Assembly: GCF_036320965.1 (NCBI RefSeq)
Contig: NC_092257.1
Coordinates: forward strand, 20,157,413-20,221,412
Length of the DNA stretch: 64,000 nucleotides
Direction of reading: 5' to 3'
From: Panulirus ornatus
Lineage: Eukaryota; Arthropoda; Malacostraca; Decapoda; Palinuridae
Numbering within the stretch: position 1 is the stretch's first letter; each line of letters opens with the position of its first letter. The translations under genes and the position numbers were made by a program. The notes below the pieces were generated by a model that saw only the letters and a list, made by a program, of their open reading frames with translations, was not told the origin of the DNA and ran no database searches. Of this stretch, positions 1-10,324 are shown piece by piece.

Positions 1-1964
1 TCCCTTTCCACAACCAGGCCCCACAGAACTTTCTATGGTTTACCCTAGACGCTTCACATGCCCTGGTTCAATCCATTGACAGCACGTCGACCCCAATATA
101 CCACATCGTCACAACTCACTCTATTCCTTCCACGCCTTTCACCCTCCTGCATGTTCAGGCCCCAATCACTCAAAATCTTTTTCACTCCATCTTTCCACCT
201 CCAATTTGGTCTCCCACTTCTCCTCGTTCCCTCCACCTCTGACACATTTATCCTCTATGTCATCTTTCCTCACTCATTCTCTCCATGTGACCAAACCATT
301 TCAAAACACCCTCTTCTGCTCTCTCAACCACACTCTTTTTATTACCACACATCTCTCTTACCCTATTCTTATTACTTACTTGATCAAACCACCTCACACC
401 ACATATCGTCCTCAAACATCTCATTTCCAGCACATTCACCCTCCTGCGCACAACTCTATCCATAGCCCACGCCTCGCGACCATACAACATGTTCGGAACC
501 ACTATTCCTTTTAACACACCCATTTTTGCTTTCCGAGATAATGTTCTCGACTTCCACACATTCTTCAAGGCTCCCAGAATTTTCGCCCCCTCCTCCACCT
601 TATGATTCACTTCCGCTTCCATGGTTCCATCCACTGCCAAATCCACTCCCAGATATCTAAAACACTTCACTTCCTCCAGTTTTTCTCCATTCAAACTTAC
701 CTCCCAAATGACTTGACCCTCAGCCCTACTGTACCTAAAAACCTTGTCTTATTCACATTTACTCTCAACTTTCTTCTTTCACACACTTTACCAAACTCAG
801 CCACCAGTTTCTGCAGTTTCTCACATGAATCAGCCACCAGCGCTGTATCATCAGCGAATAACAACTGACTCACTTCCCAAGCTCTCTCATCCACAACAGA
901 CTGCATACTTGCCCCTCTTTCCAAAACTCTTGCATTCATCTCCCTAACAACCCCATCCATAAACAAATTAAACAACCATGGAGACATCACACACCTCTGC
1001 CGCAAACCTACATTCACTGAGAACCAATCACTTTCCTCTCTTCCTACACGTACACATGCCTTACATCCTCGATAAAAACTTTTCACTGCTTCTAACAACT
1101 TGCCTCCCACACCATATATTCTTAATACCTTCCACAGAGCATCTCTATCAACTCTATCATATGCCTTCTCCAGATCCATAAATGCTTTATACAAATCCAT
1201 TTGCTTTTCTAAGTATTTCTCACATACATTCTTCAAAGCAAACACCTGATCCACACTTCCTCTACCACTTCTGAAACCACACTGCTCTTCCCCAATCTGA
1301 TGCTCTATACATGCCTTCACCCTCTCAATCAATACCCTCCCATATAATTTACCAGGAATACTCAACAAACTTATACCTCTGTAATTTGAGCACTCACCTT
1401 CATCCCCTTTGCCTATGAACAATGGCACTATGCAAGCAATCCGCCAATCCTCAGGCACCTCACCATGAGTCATACATACATTAAATAACCTTATCAACAA
1501 GTCAACAATACAGTCACCCACTTTTTTGATAACTTCCACTGCAATACCATCCAAACCCGCTGCCTTGCCGGCTTTCATCTTCCGCAAAGCTTTTACTACC
1601 TCTTATCTGCTTACCAAATTATTTTCCCTAACCCTCTCACTTTGCACACCACCTTGACCAAAACACCCTATATCTGCCACTCTATCATCAAACACATTCA
1701 ACAAACCTTCAAAATACTCACTCCATCTCCTTCTCACATCACCACTACTTGTTATCACCTCCCCATTAGCCCCTTCACTGAAGTTCCCATTTGTTCCCTT
1801 GTCTTATGCACTTTATTTACCTCCTTCCAAAACATCTTTTTATTCTCCCTAAAATTTAATGATACTCTCTCACCCCAACTCTCATATGCCCTCTTTTTCA
1901 CCTCTTGCACTTTTCTCTTGACCTTCTGCCTCTTTCTTTTATACATCTCCCACTCATTTGCATT
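1..1964 (-). mobile_element. Family A LINE copy (RTE-like), truncated at its 5' side
   Basis: Read on the minus strand, this is the reverse transcriptase and C-terminal half of a non-LTR retrotransposon. It starts in the endonuclease-RT linker near 1964 and runs into the 3' UTR at the window edge. Visible RT motifs are KAGKAAGLDGI, the catalytic block [16 protein letters not shown] (about 1170), CVMSPWLFNLFMDG (about 980) and LFADDTALVAD (about 860). These are followed by FRYLGVDL (about 650) and the C-terminal WFGHMERMSEER and GRPNWRWKDGVKKIL blocks. The frame is split into three pieces (1587-697, 694-260, 245-54), so the copy is inactive. The family encodes an APE endonuclease/RT that copies its RNA into a nicked genomic target. 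Family A is called RTE-like from its single ORF, length and C-terminal domain; the exact clade is not proved. Confidence 0.9.
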
Positions 1965-1985
1965 ATAATAATAATAATAATAATA

Positions 1986-2020
<35 letters not shown>

Positions 2021-2048
2021 TATCAATAATAACTATAATAATAATAAT
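1965..2048. repeat. (ATA)n/(TAA)n microsatellite
   Basis: About 84 bp of nearly pure TAA repeats lie between two head-to-head family A copies. Several family A copies end in a short taataa tail, so the microsatellite could have grown from such a tail or been the target of insertion. Confidence 0.95.
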
Positions 2049-2054
2049 GTTTTT

Positions 2055-4950
2055 TATCCCTGGGGATAGGGGAGAAAGAATACTTCCCGTGCATTCTTCA
2101 TGTCTTAGAAGGCGACTAAAGGGGACGGGAGCGAGGGCTACAAACCCTCCCTTCCTTGTATTTTAACTTTCTAAAAGAGGAAACAGAAGAAGGAGTCTCG
2201 CAGGGAGTGCTCATCCTCCCCGAAGGCTCAGATTGAGGTGTCTAAATGTGTGTGGATGTAACCAAGATGAAAAAAAAAGAGAGATAAGTAACATGTTTGA
2301 GGAAAGGAACCTGGATGTTCTGGCTCTGAGTGAAACGAAGCTAAAGGGTAAAGGGGAAGAGTGGTTTGGGAATGTCTTGGGAGTAAAGTCAGGGGTTGGT
2401 GAGAGAACAAGAGCAAGGAAAGGAGTAGCACTACTCCTGAAACAGGAGTGGTGGGAGTATGTGATAGAGTGTAAAAAAGTAAATTCTGGATTGATATGGG
2501 TAAAACTGAAAGCGGATGGAGAGAGATGGGTGATTATTGGTGTATATGCACCTGGGTATGAGAAGAAAGATCATGAGGCAGGTGTTTCGGGAACAGTTGA
2601 GTGAGTGTGTCAGTAGTTTTGATGCACGTGACCGGGCTATAGTGATGAGTGATTTGAATGCAAAGGTGAGTAATGAGGCAGTTGAGGGAATAATTGGTGT
2701 ACATGGGGTGTTCAGTGTTGTAAATGGAAATGGTGAAGAGCTTGTAGATTTGTGCGCTGAAAAAGAACTGATGATGGGGAATACGTGGTTGAAAAAAGAG
2801 ATATACATAAGTATACGTATGTAAGTAGGAGAGATGGCCAGATAGCGTTATTGGATTACGTGTTAATTGACAGGCACGCGAAAGAGACACTTTTGGATGT
2901 CAATGTGCTGAGAGGTCCAACTGAAGGGATGTCTGATCATTATCTTGTGGAGGTTTTCAGAAAAGTGAGAATGTTGGGGTGAAGAGAGTGGTGAGAGTAA
3001 GTGAGCTTGGGAAGGAGACTACTGTGAGGAAGTACCGGGAGAGAATGAGTACAGAATGGAAAAAGGTGAGAACAAAGGACATAGGGGGAGTGGGGGAGGA
3101 ATGGGATGTATTTAGGGAAGTAGTGATGGCTTGCGCAAAAGATGCTGGTGGCATGAGAAGCGTGGGAGATGGACAGATTAGAAAGGGGAGTGAGTGGAGG
3201 GATGAAGAAGTAAGACTGTTAGTGAAAGAGAAGAGAGAGGCATTTGGATGGTTTTTGCAGGGAAATAATGCAAATGAGTGGGAGAAGTATAAAAGAAAGA
3301 GGCAGGAGGTCAAGAGAAAGTTGCAAGAGGTGAAAAAGAGGGCAAATGAGAGTTGGGGTGAGAGAGTATCATTAAATTTTGGGGGGAATAAAAAGATGTT
3401 TTGGAAGGAGGTAAAGTGTGTAAGACAAGGGAGCAAATGGGAACTTCAGTGAAGGGCGCAAATGGGGAGGTGATAATCACAAGTAGTGGTGATGTGAGAA
3501 GGAGATGGAGTGAGTATTTTGAAGGTTTGCTGAATGTGTTTGAGATAGAGTAGCAGACATAGGGTGTTTTGGTCGAGGTGGTGTGCAAAGTGAGAGGGTT
3601 AAGGAGAATGATTTGGTAAACAGAGAAGAGGTAGTAAAAGCTTTGCAGAAGATGAAAGCCGGCAAGGCAGCGGGTTTGAATGGTATTGCAGTGGAATTTA
3701 TTAAAAAAAAGGGGGGTGACTGTGTTGTTGACTGGTTGGTAAGGATATTCAATGTATATATGACTAATGGTGAGGTGCATGAGGATTGGCGGAATGCTTG
3801 CATAGTGCCACTGTGCAAAGGCAAAGGGGATAAAGGTGAATGCTCAAATTACAGAGGTATAAGTTTATTGAGTATTCCTGGGAAATTATATGGGAGGGTG
3901 TTGATAGAGAGGGTGAAGGAATGTACAGAGCATCAGATTGGGGAAGAGCAGTGTGGTTTCAGAAGTGGTAGAGGATGTGTGGATCAGGTGTTTGCTTTGA
4001 AGAATGTATATGAGAAATATGTAGAAAACCAAATGGATCTGTATGTAGCATTAATGGATCTGGAGAAAGCAAATAAAAGAGTTGATAGAGATGCTCTGTG
4101 AAAAGTATTAAGAATATATGGTGTGGGAGGCAAGTTGTTAGAAGCAGTGAAAAATTTTTATCGAGGATGTAAGGCATGTGTACGAGTAAGAAGAGAGGAA
4201 AGTGACTGGTTCTCAGTGAATGTTGGTTTGCGACAGGGGTGCATGATGTCTCCGTGGTTGTTTAATTTGTTTATGGATGGGGGTGTTAGGGAGGTGAATG
4301 CAAGAGTTTTGGAGAGAGGAGCAAGTATGCAGTCTGTTGTGGATGAGAGAGCTTGGGAAGGAGTCAGTTGTTGTTCGCTGATGATACAGCGCTGGTGGCT
4401 GATTCGGGTGAGAAACTGCAGAAGCTGGTGAATGAGTTTGATAAAGTGTGTGAAAGAAGAAAGCTGAGAGGAAATGTGAATAAGAGCAAGGTTATTAGGT
4501 ACAATAGGGTTGAGGGACAAGTCAATTGGGAGGTAAGTTTGAATAGAGAAAAACTGGAGGAAGTGAAGTGTTTTAGATATCTGGGAGTGGATTTGGCAGC
4601 GGATGGAACCGTGGAAGCGGAAGGGAGTAATAGGGTGGGGGAGGGGGCGAAAGTTCTGGGGGCGTTGAAAAATGTGTGGAAGGCAAGAACACTATCTCGG
4701 AAAGCAAAAATGGGTATGTTTGAAGGAATAGTGGTTCCGAAAATGTTATATGGTTGCGAGGCGTGGGCTATAGAATTGTGCGGAGGAGGGTGGATGTGTT
4801 AGAAATGAGATGTTTGAGGACAATATGTGGTGTGAGGTGGTTTGATCGAGTAAGTAACGAAAGGGTAAGAGAGATGTGTGGTAATAAGAAGTGTGGTTGA
4901 GAGAGCAGAAGAGGGTGTTTTGAAATGGTTTGGTCACATGGAGAGAATGA
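2055..4950 (+). mobile_element. Family A LINE copy with 5' UTR, endonuclease and RT; 3' end lost
   Basis: The copy begins with the family 5' head (ggggataggggagaaagaat) at 2055. Next comes an APE-type endonuclease: LNVCG near 2240, the catalytic SETKL near 2330, a DLNAKVSN metal-binding block near 2655 and MSDHYLVE near 2930. A basic linker follows (KRKRQEVKRKLQEVKKR, about 3300). RT blocks are at 3655-4440, including MDLEKANKRV, where the usual YDRV is altered, and a displaced FADDTALVAD in a shifted frame at about 4372. It stops abruptly at 4950 inside the WFGHMERMS block, so the 3' UTR is missing. Frameshifts and stops break the frame about every 100-200 codons. It is a pseudogene copy but one of the few retaining the endonuclease. 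Confidence 0.9.
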
Positions 4951-6106
4951 GTATGTTCACATTCATCCTTACACAACATGTAATCTACATAAATAAACGA
5001 TAGCATTACATGCGGGCATTAAACACAGCAGCGGTACCAGTAGTTACAGCAGTTTTAAAAGAGTGGCTTATGGCAAAACCGGAGGTGTACCAACACACGA
5101 TTATAACCCCCTCGAACATATATATATCGTGCGATTTCGTTCAATGTTTCATAATGGTACGTAGGATTGTCAGGTTGGTCAATACCTATTGACGAATGTA
5201 CGTCCTTGGTACAGCTGTTTCCGTCCACACAATGGTAAGATAATCTTAGACCCATGCAGGCGCACGGCCACGTGAGCCACTATAGTTGACCCTAAACTCT
5301 ATAGTTGCGATGTTGAAACCGAAGTTATCAGTGTGTCTTGTAGATATTATTGGCTCTTTACCCTTCCTAGGGGACGAGCCATGCACATTCTATAAAGGAA
5401 GTCTGTGTAACGAAGCGAGGCATGGCTCACCGGCATGGTTATAGTTAACATGATGGACCCAGGGTCGAGGCGAACTGTCTTGCTTCCGTCCGTGCTGACC
5501 TGTTCTGCGAAGGATGCCACTTCTTGTATTGCCAAGGCAATTATTTCCGTTCCCTTGGTTAATCACTCAACTAATTCACGTTTCCACTCCCGCCACATTT
5601 TCATCGTCACTTTCATTATTCTTACATTCTAAAGTTTTATTTACTAACAACTAAACCATTTTACAAGAATATCCTGAATCGGTGATCTCTCGACGCGTGA
5701 CGCGAGGTTCAAATTCCCTGGCGACATAGGACGCACTGAGGTAGGAATATGTTTACACACACACATAAATATAAACAAGCGCCTTATCTCTCATCCTGTC
5801 CGTCCTGGAGTTGAACCGGTGGACCTTCGAGTAAGTAATTTAAAAATTTTGTGCATGTTGTGGTGGTGAACTACCTCTTGTCTGTCCTATCTTCTTGCAG
5901 TACTTGGGTCTACTGATTGGTGCTAGACGGCGTTACTCCGTTGTGATGCTCGGATTTAAATAACTTTTTTAAGCACTGGCACCTAATGAGGTGGACTGTC
6001 TCCACGAAACATGTCGCGCCACACGAACAGAAAAATTACGTTGAATAAAATTGTATGAACTAATGAAGTGCGATTTCACCTTCATGACTTTCATCACGGA
6101 ATACCT
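4951..6106. other. Unassigned sequence, CpG-richer than its surroundings
   Basis: No conserved protein could be recognised in any frame. The stretch has noticeably more CpG dinucleotides than the flanking LINE sequence, for example around 5260-5530 and 5690-5730. A short ggttcaaattcc string at about 5707 resembles a tRNA B box, but no convincing tRNA fold or A box accompanies it. Confidence 0.5.
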
Positions 6107-6482
6107 CCATTCGCTGCCAAGTCCATTCCCAGATATCTAAAACACTTCACTTCCTCTAATTTTTCTCCATTCAAACTTACATCCCAACTAACGTCCCTCA
6201 ACCCTGCTGAACCTAATAACCTTGCTCTTATTCACATTTACTCTAAACTTACTCTTTTCCCACACTTTTCCAAACTCAGTCACCAACTTCTGCAGATTCT
6301 CACTCGAATCAACAACCAGTGCCTTAACACCAGCGAACAATAACTGACTGACTTCCCAAGCCCTTTCATCCCAACAGACTGCATACTCGCCTCTCTCCGC
6401 CTCTCTCCCCAAACCTCTTGCATTAGCATCCCCCCCCCCCCCCATCAATAAACAAATTAAACAACCACGATGACATCACACA
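6107..6482 (-). mobile_element. Family A LINE fragment, RT motifs B to E
   Basis: The minus strand carries the RT segment from the motif B region (poorly preserved) through a damaged motif C (LLFAGVKALVVDS, where FADDTALVADS is expected) to RVNVNKSKVI. The catalytic DD has been lost. A C homopolymer interrupts it at about 6430-6444. It abuts an oppositely oriented family A fragment at 6485. Confidence 0.85.
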
Positions 6483-6486
6483 CCCG

Positions 6487-7265
6487 TCACAGAGGAGGGT
6501 GGATGTGTTGGAAATGAAATGTTTGAGGATAGTATGTGGTGTGAGGTGGTTTGATCAAGTAAATAATGAAAGGGTAAGAGAGATGTGTGGTTTTAAAGAG
6601 TGTGGTTGAGAGAGCAGAAGAGGGTGTATTGAAATGGTTTGGACACATGGAGAGGATGAGTGAGGAAAGATTGATAAAGAGGATATATGTGTCAGAGGTG
6701 GAGGGAAGAAGGAGAAGCAGGAGACCAAATTGGGGGTGGAAGGATGGAGTGAAAGAGATTTTGAGCGATCGGGGCCTGAATATACAGGAGGGTGAAAGGC
6801 GTGCAAGGAATAGAGTTAATTGGAACAGTGGGGTATACCGAGGTTGATGTGCTGTCAATGGACTGACCTAGGGCATGTAAAGCGTCGTAAACCACGGAAA
6901 GGTCTGTGGGGCCTGGATGTGGAAAGGGAGCTGTGGTTTCAGTGCAATACACATGGCAGCTAGAGATTGAGTGTGAGCGAATGTGGCCTTTTTTGTCTTT
7001 AACTGGTGCTACCTCACAGTATTTCTGGGGGGGGGGTCTATTTCCTGTGTGGCGTGGTAACAACAGGAATGGATGAAGGCAGTATTACTATATAAATGAG
7101 TATATATGTATGTGTCTGTGTATGTATATGTATGTATACGTTGATATGTATATGTAAGTATATGTGCATGTATGGGTGTTTATGTATATACGTGTATATG
7201 AGTGGTGGGCCATTCTTCAAGTGTTTCCTTGTGCTACCTTGCTGACTCGGGAAACAGGGGTTAAG
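6487..7265 (+). mobile_element. Family A LINE fragment, C-terminal domain and complete 3' UTR
   Basis: It begins in the RRVDVLEMKCLR block and continues through the WFGHMERMSEER and GRR/RRPNW C-terminal blocks (6587-6847). The whole CA/TG-rich 3' UTR follows, ending near 7265. Together with 6107-6482 it could be one inversion-type insertion, but no target duplication was found. Confidence 0.85.
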
Positions 7266-8117
7266 TTTTTTCATATGCTTTGTTGCTGTCTCCTGCTTTA
7301 GCGAAGTAGCACAAGGAAACAGATGAAAGAATGGCCCAACCCACCCACAAACACATGTATAAGCATAAACGCCAACAAACGCACATATACATACCTATAC
7401 ATTTCAATGTATACATACATATACATATCCAGACATATACCAAATGTACATAATCAACTTGCTGCCTTTATCCATTCCTGTCGCCACCCCACCACACATG
7501 AAATGGCACCCCCTACCCCCACGTGCGTGCAAGGTAGCACTAGGAAAAGACAACAAAGGCCACACTCGTTCACACTCAGTCTCTAGCTGTCATGCATAAT
7601 GCACCAAAACCACAGCTTCCTTTCCACATCTAGACCCCACAAAACTTTCCATGGTTTACCCCAGACACTTCACATGCCCTGGTTCATCCACTGACAGCAA
7701 GTCGACCCCAGTATACCACATCGTTCCAATTCACTCTATTCCTTGCACACCTTTCACCCTCCTGTATGTTCACGCTCTGATTGCTCAAAATATTTTTCAC
7801 TCCATCCTTCCACCTCCAATTTGGTCTCCCACTCCTCATTCCCTACATCTCTGACACATATATCCTCTTTGTCAATCTTTCCTCATTCATTCTCTTCATG
7901 TGACCAAACTTTTTCAATACACTCTCTTCTGCTCTCTCAACCACACTCTTTTTATTACCACACATCCCTCTTACCCTTTCATTACTTACTCGATCAAACC
8001 ACCTCACACCACACATTGTCCTCAAACATTTCATTTACAACGCATCCACCCTCGTCTGCACAACTCTATCTATAGCCCACGCCTCGCATCCATATAACAT
8101 TGTTGGGAACACTAAGG
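7266..8117 (-). mobile_element. Family A LINE copy, 3' UTR and C-terminus only
   Basis: The 3' tail starts at about 7266 (tttgttgctgtctcctg). The 3' UTR fills 7270-7690 and the C-terminal coding part 7690-8117. The frame at 8034-7843 carries FGHMKRMNEERLTKRIYVSE. It is truncated on its 5' side at about 8117 and lies tail-to-tail with the preceding copy. Confidence 0.88.
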
Positions 8118-8429
8118 ATACTTCATATTTGGAAGGTCTGTAGCTTTCAGGTATCCCCAGAATTATGAGGCAGTTAACATGATATCCAGTAGGATGATGA
8201 AGTCCTTGCTAAGTAGATGTTCAGGAACTGAATGGAAGTGTGGCAGACCCAGACTGAACAGTAATCTGCAATTGCTGAATTGGTAGCTAGCATTGGTAGC
8301 TACCATGGGATAAGATGCAATTTCCTCACCAGAAGGCAAGAGGTTAAAGATTCTTTCAAACCTTGGATAAGAAACTATCAACAAAGAAAGATAGAAATTA
8401 GGACACTACATCATTCTAAATCTTCTTAC
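8118..8429. other. Probable intron of the ACBD5-like gene
   Basis: No coding similarity or known repeat was recognised. It lies downstream of the ACBD5-like exons on the minus strand and is therefore probably intronic. Confidence 0.4.
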
Positions 8430-8482
8430 CTTCTCTAATTCATCCACATAAGAATTCATTACCTCATTCTTTGTCCTATTTC
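8430..8482 (-). pseudogene. Partial duplicate of the ACBD5-like exon end
   Basis: The minus strand repeats the last 50 or so bases of the exon at 8795-8988 with a few substitutions. It includes the MNSYVDEL codons, the exon end and a following GTAAGAAGATTTAGAA donor-like sequence. The upstream side has no matching 3' splice site or open frame into the unit. I read it as a decayed tandem duplication rather than a working alternative exon. Confidence 0.7.
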
Positions 8483-8538
8483 TTCTTTTAAAACTTGGAA
8501 GACAGAAATTCCAGAACATCTTTATTCTAAATCTTCTT

Positions 8539-8778
8539 TTTTTTTTTTTTAACTATTCGCCATTTCCCGCGTTAGCAAGGTAGCGTTAAGAACAGAGGAC
8601 TGGGCCTTTTTTGGAATATCCTCACCTGGCCCCCTCTGTTCCTTCTTTTGGAAGATTAAAAAAAAAAAAAAAAACGAGAGGGGAGGATTTCCAGCCCCCC
8701 ACTCCCTCCCCTTTTAGTCGCCTTCTACGACACGCAGGGAATACGTGGGAAGTATTCTTAATCCCCTATCCCCAGGAT
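8539..8778 (-). mobile_element. SINE-like element flanked by a 14-bp target duplication
   Basis: On the minus strand it opens with the same head as family A LINEs (cctggggataggggattaag, then the gtagaaggcgactaaa block). It closes with a gctaccttgctaacgcggga tail and a poly-A stretch. The 14 bases ttctaaatcttctt occur on both sides, at 8525-8538 and 8779-8792, which marks a target-primed insertion. It has no coding capacity. The insertion lies in an intron just past the splice donor of the ACBD5-like exon. Confidence 0.88.
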
Positions 8779-8794
8779 TTCTAAATCTTCTTAC

Positions 8795-8988
8795 CTTCTT
8801 TAATTCATCCACATAAGAATTCATTGCCTCATTCTTAGTCATATTTCCTAAGCTGTTCCAAGCTCGCCACTTGTAGCCCTTCACTACCTCATAGAAGGCT
8901 GGTTTAGGTTCCGTGCATGGCCCCTCAACTGCTTGCTTGTACAACCCATAAAATTTAAGCATCATATCATGTGAAGGCTGATAAGGGC
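8795..8988 (-). CDS. ACBD5/ACBD4-like protein, acyl-CoA-binding exon
   Basis: This exon encodes most of an acyl-CoA-binding (ACBP) domain, which binds long-chain acyl-CoA esters. In ACBD5 the domain faces the cytosol on a tail-anchored peroxisomal protein that tethers peroxisomes to the ER. It starts after a ttttctttcag acceptor (phase 1, completing the glycine codon from the upstream exon) and ends at 8795 before a GTAAGA donor in phase 0, giving 64 full codons. Conserved blocks are QPSHDMMLKFYGLYKQA, VEGPC, KWRAWNSLG and NEAMNSYVDELKK. They include the Tyr and Lys positions known in this family to contact the ligand. The LPKDG-PYQPS context matches ACBD5/ACBD4 better than stand-alone ACBP. 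Later exons are not in the window. ECI2-type ACBP fusions are a less likely alternative. Confidence 0.85.
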
Positions 8989-9264
8989 CTGAAAGAAAAT
9001 GTTCATATATCAAAAAATGAAATGCTGAAACATCCTGTGCTTGGAAACTCTTTCTTTAAACACTTTTAATTGTTAACCAAACCAAGTGGCAGTACTTCAT
9101 TCACTTGATAGCCACACCAATCTGCATTTTTTCCATGAAATTTCTCATTTGTTGCTAATACACATTTAACTAGTGAAGGTAAGAAAATTTCTGACAGCTA
9201 AGTATTAGAGAGAATTCTGAAAGCTACCCTCTTGTTAATTCAGATAATGCAACATGATACTTAC

Positions 9265-9325
9265 CATCTTTTGGCAAGCTTCTAATAATATTGACAGCTG
9301 CCTGAAACTTCTCTTCTGTGGTCAT
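9265..9325 (-). CDS. ACBD5/ACBD4-like protein, first coding exon
   Basis: The minus-strand frame starts MTTEEKFQAAVNIIRSLPKD and ends with one base of a glycine codon before a GTAAGT donor. That phase matches the acceptor of the exon at 8795-8988. The joined text reads ...LPKDG-PYQPSHDMM..., the usual N-terminus of ACBD5-type proteins. An in-frame TAA lies 12 bases upstream of the ATG, which supports this start. The intron between the two exons is 276 bp. The promoter should lie to the right of 9325. Confidence 0.82.
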
Positions 9326-10290
9326 TGTGATCTGTTAGACAGTTTTTCCATCAGTAGTAATTTCTAGTTTAAATAAAAATTGACAAAAACACCATCTGGA
9401 AAACTTTCTCCTATGTGACACATCTTTAACTTCTTAATATCCTGTTCACTCATCTCATTTCAGTTCAGATGGGACACTTCTGGCAGGAATATCTGTTGAC
9501 TGCTTGGTATGAAATTATCTTTTCAAAGGCCTTTAATCTTGTTAGGTTGATTGCTGATTTGTTTGCAGCCTGGTAACCAAACCTGTAAGACCAGAGATTC
9601 CAGAACTCCTATAAATGATAAGTACACACCACAAATGTTCTAACTACTTAGTGAGTCAAATATAATCTAAATTGACACCCTAAAATATATCTATCTACCA
9701 ATCATTATGCAAATCCTTCTAAGTTTCATTCAGAAAATGCCAAGGCTATGAAGGGTTTTGTAAACTCCACATTATCAGAATATTTTGGCAACAGCCTCTG
9801 GATCAGATAATTCAGGGGAAGACAAAAACAAATAATCTTTTCAACCCTTCCCACTTAGAGTGCTTTAAGCCTTATCACCAACTCTTTCAATTAGTATTCA
9901 TTATTTATGCTGCTGAATTAAACAAATAAGGGACACCATCACATTGCACTCCAGAAGCATTATTGGTTCATAAAAACCACCTTTTTTCAGAAAGAATCCA
10001 TTAAATTTCATCTCCAGTTGGCGACACAGACAAGCTTAAGTCATCTCCCTCTACCCTTCAATAGCCCTTACTCCAACATATGTCACTCCAGAAGCAGCAC
10101 AGGCCCTCATCACCAATCTTTTCATAAAGTTTTCATTAAAATTCATCTAAATCATGCCATTCAATACCATCTAAATCATCTAAATATCATGTAAATCATG
10201 CCGTGACACATTATATTACAGGTACACCACTGAATTTCTGGCAACTGATGGTTCGTCACCTCCTTTAGTCCATACAAAATTACGTGAGGA
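9326..10290. other. Non-coding upstream region with dispersed repeat units
   Basis: It lies upstream of the ACBD5-like start codon and has no coding signal. From about 9745 to 10170 it carries diverged copies of a repeat that also occurs near 62750-63330. Shared features are a ctatgaagggyt start, a block like ggcaacagyctctgrwtcag, and a ttccattaaa block. A short inverted repeat (10291-10304 with 10325-10338) marks the edge of the next LINE. Confidence 0.5.
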
Positions 10291-10324
10291 GACAAAGTAT
10301 AATAAAAAAAAATATTTTTATATT

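Noticed and set aside
5690..5760. tRNA-like B box in a possible tRNA or tRNA-derived SINE
   Set aside because: The T-stem does not pair properly and no A box or acceptor stem could be matched.
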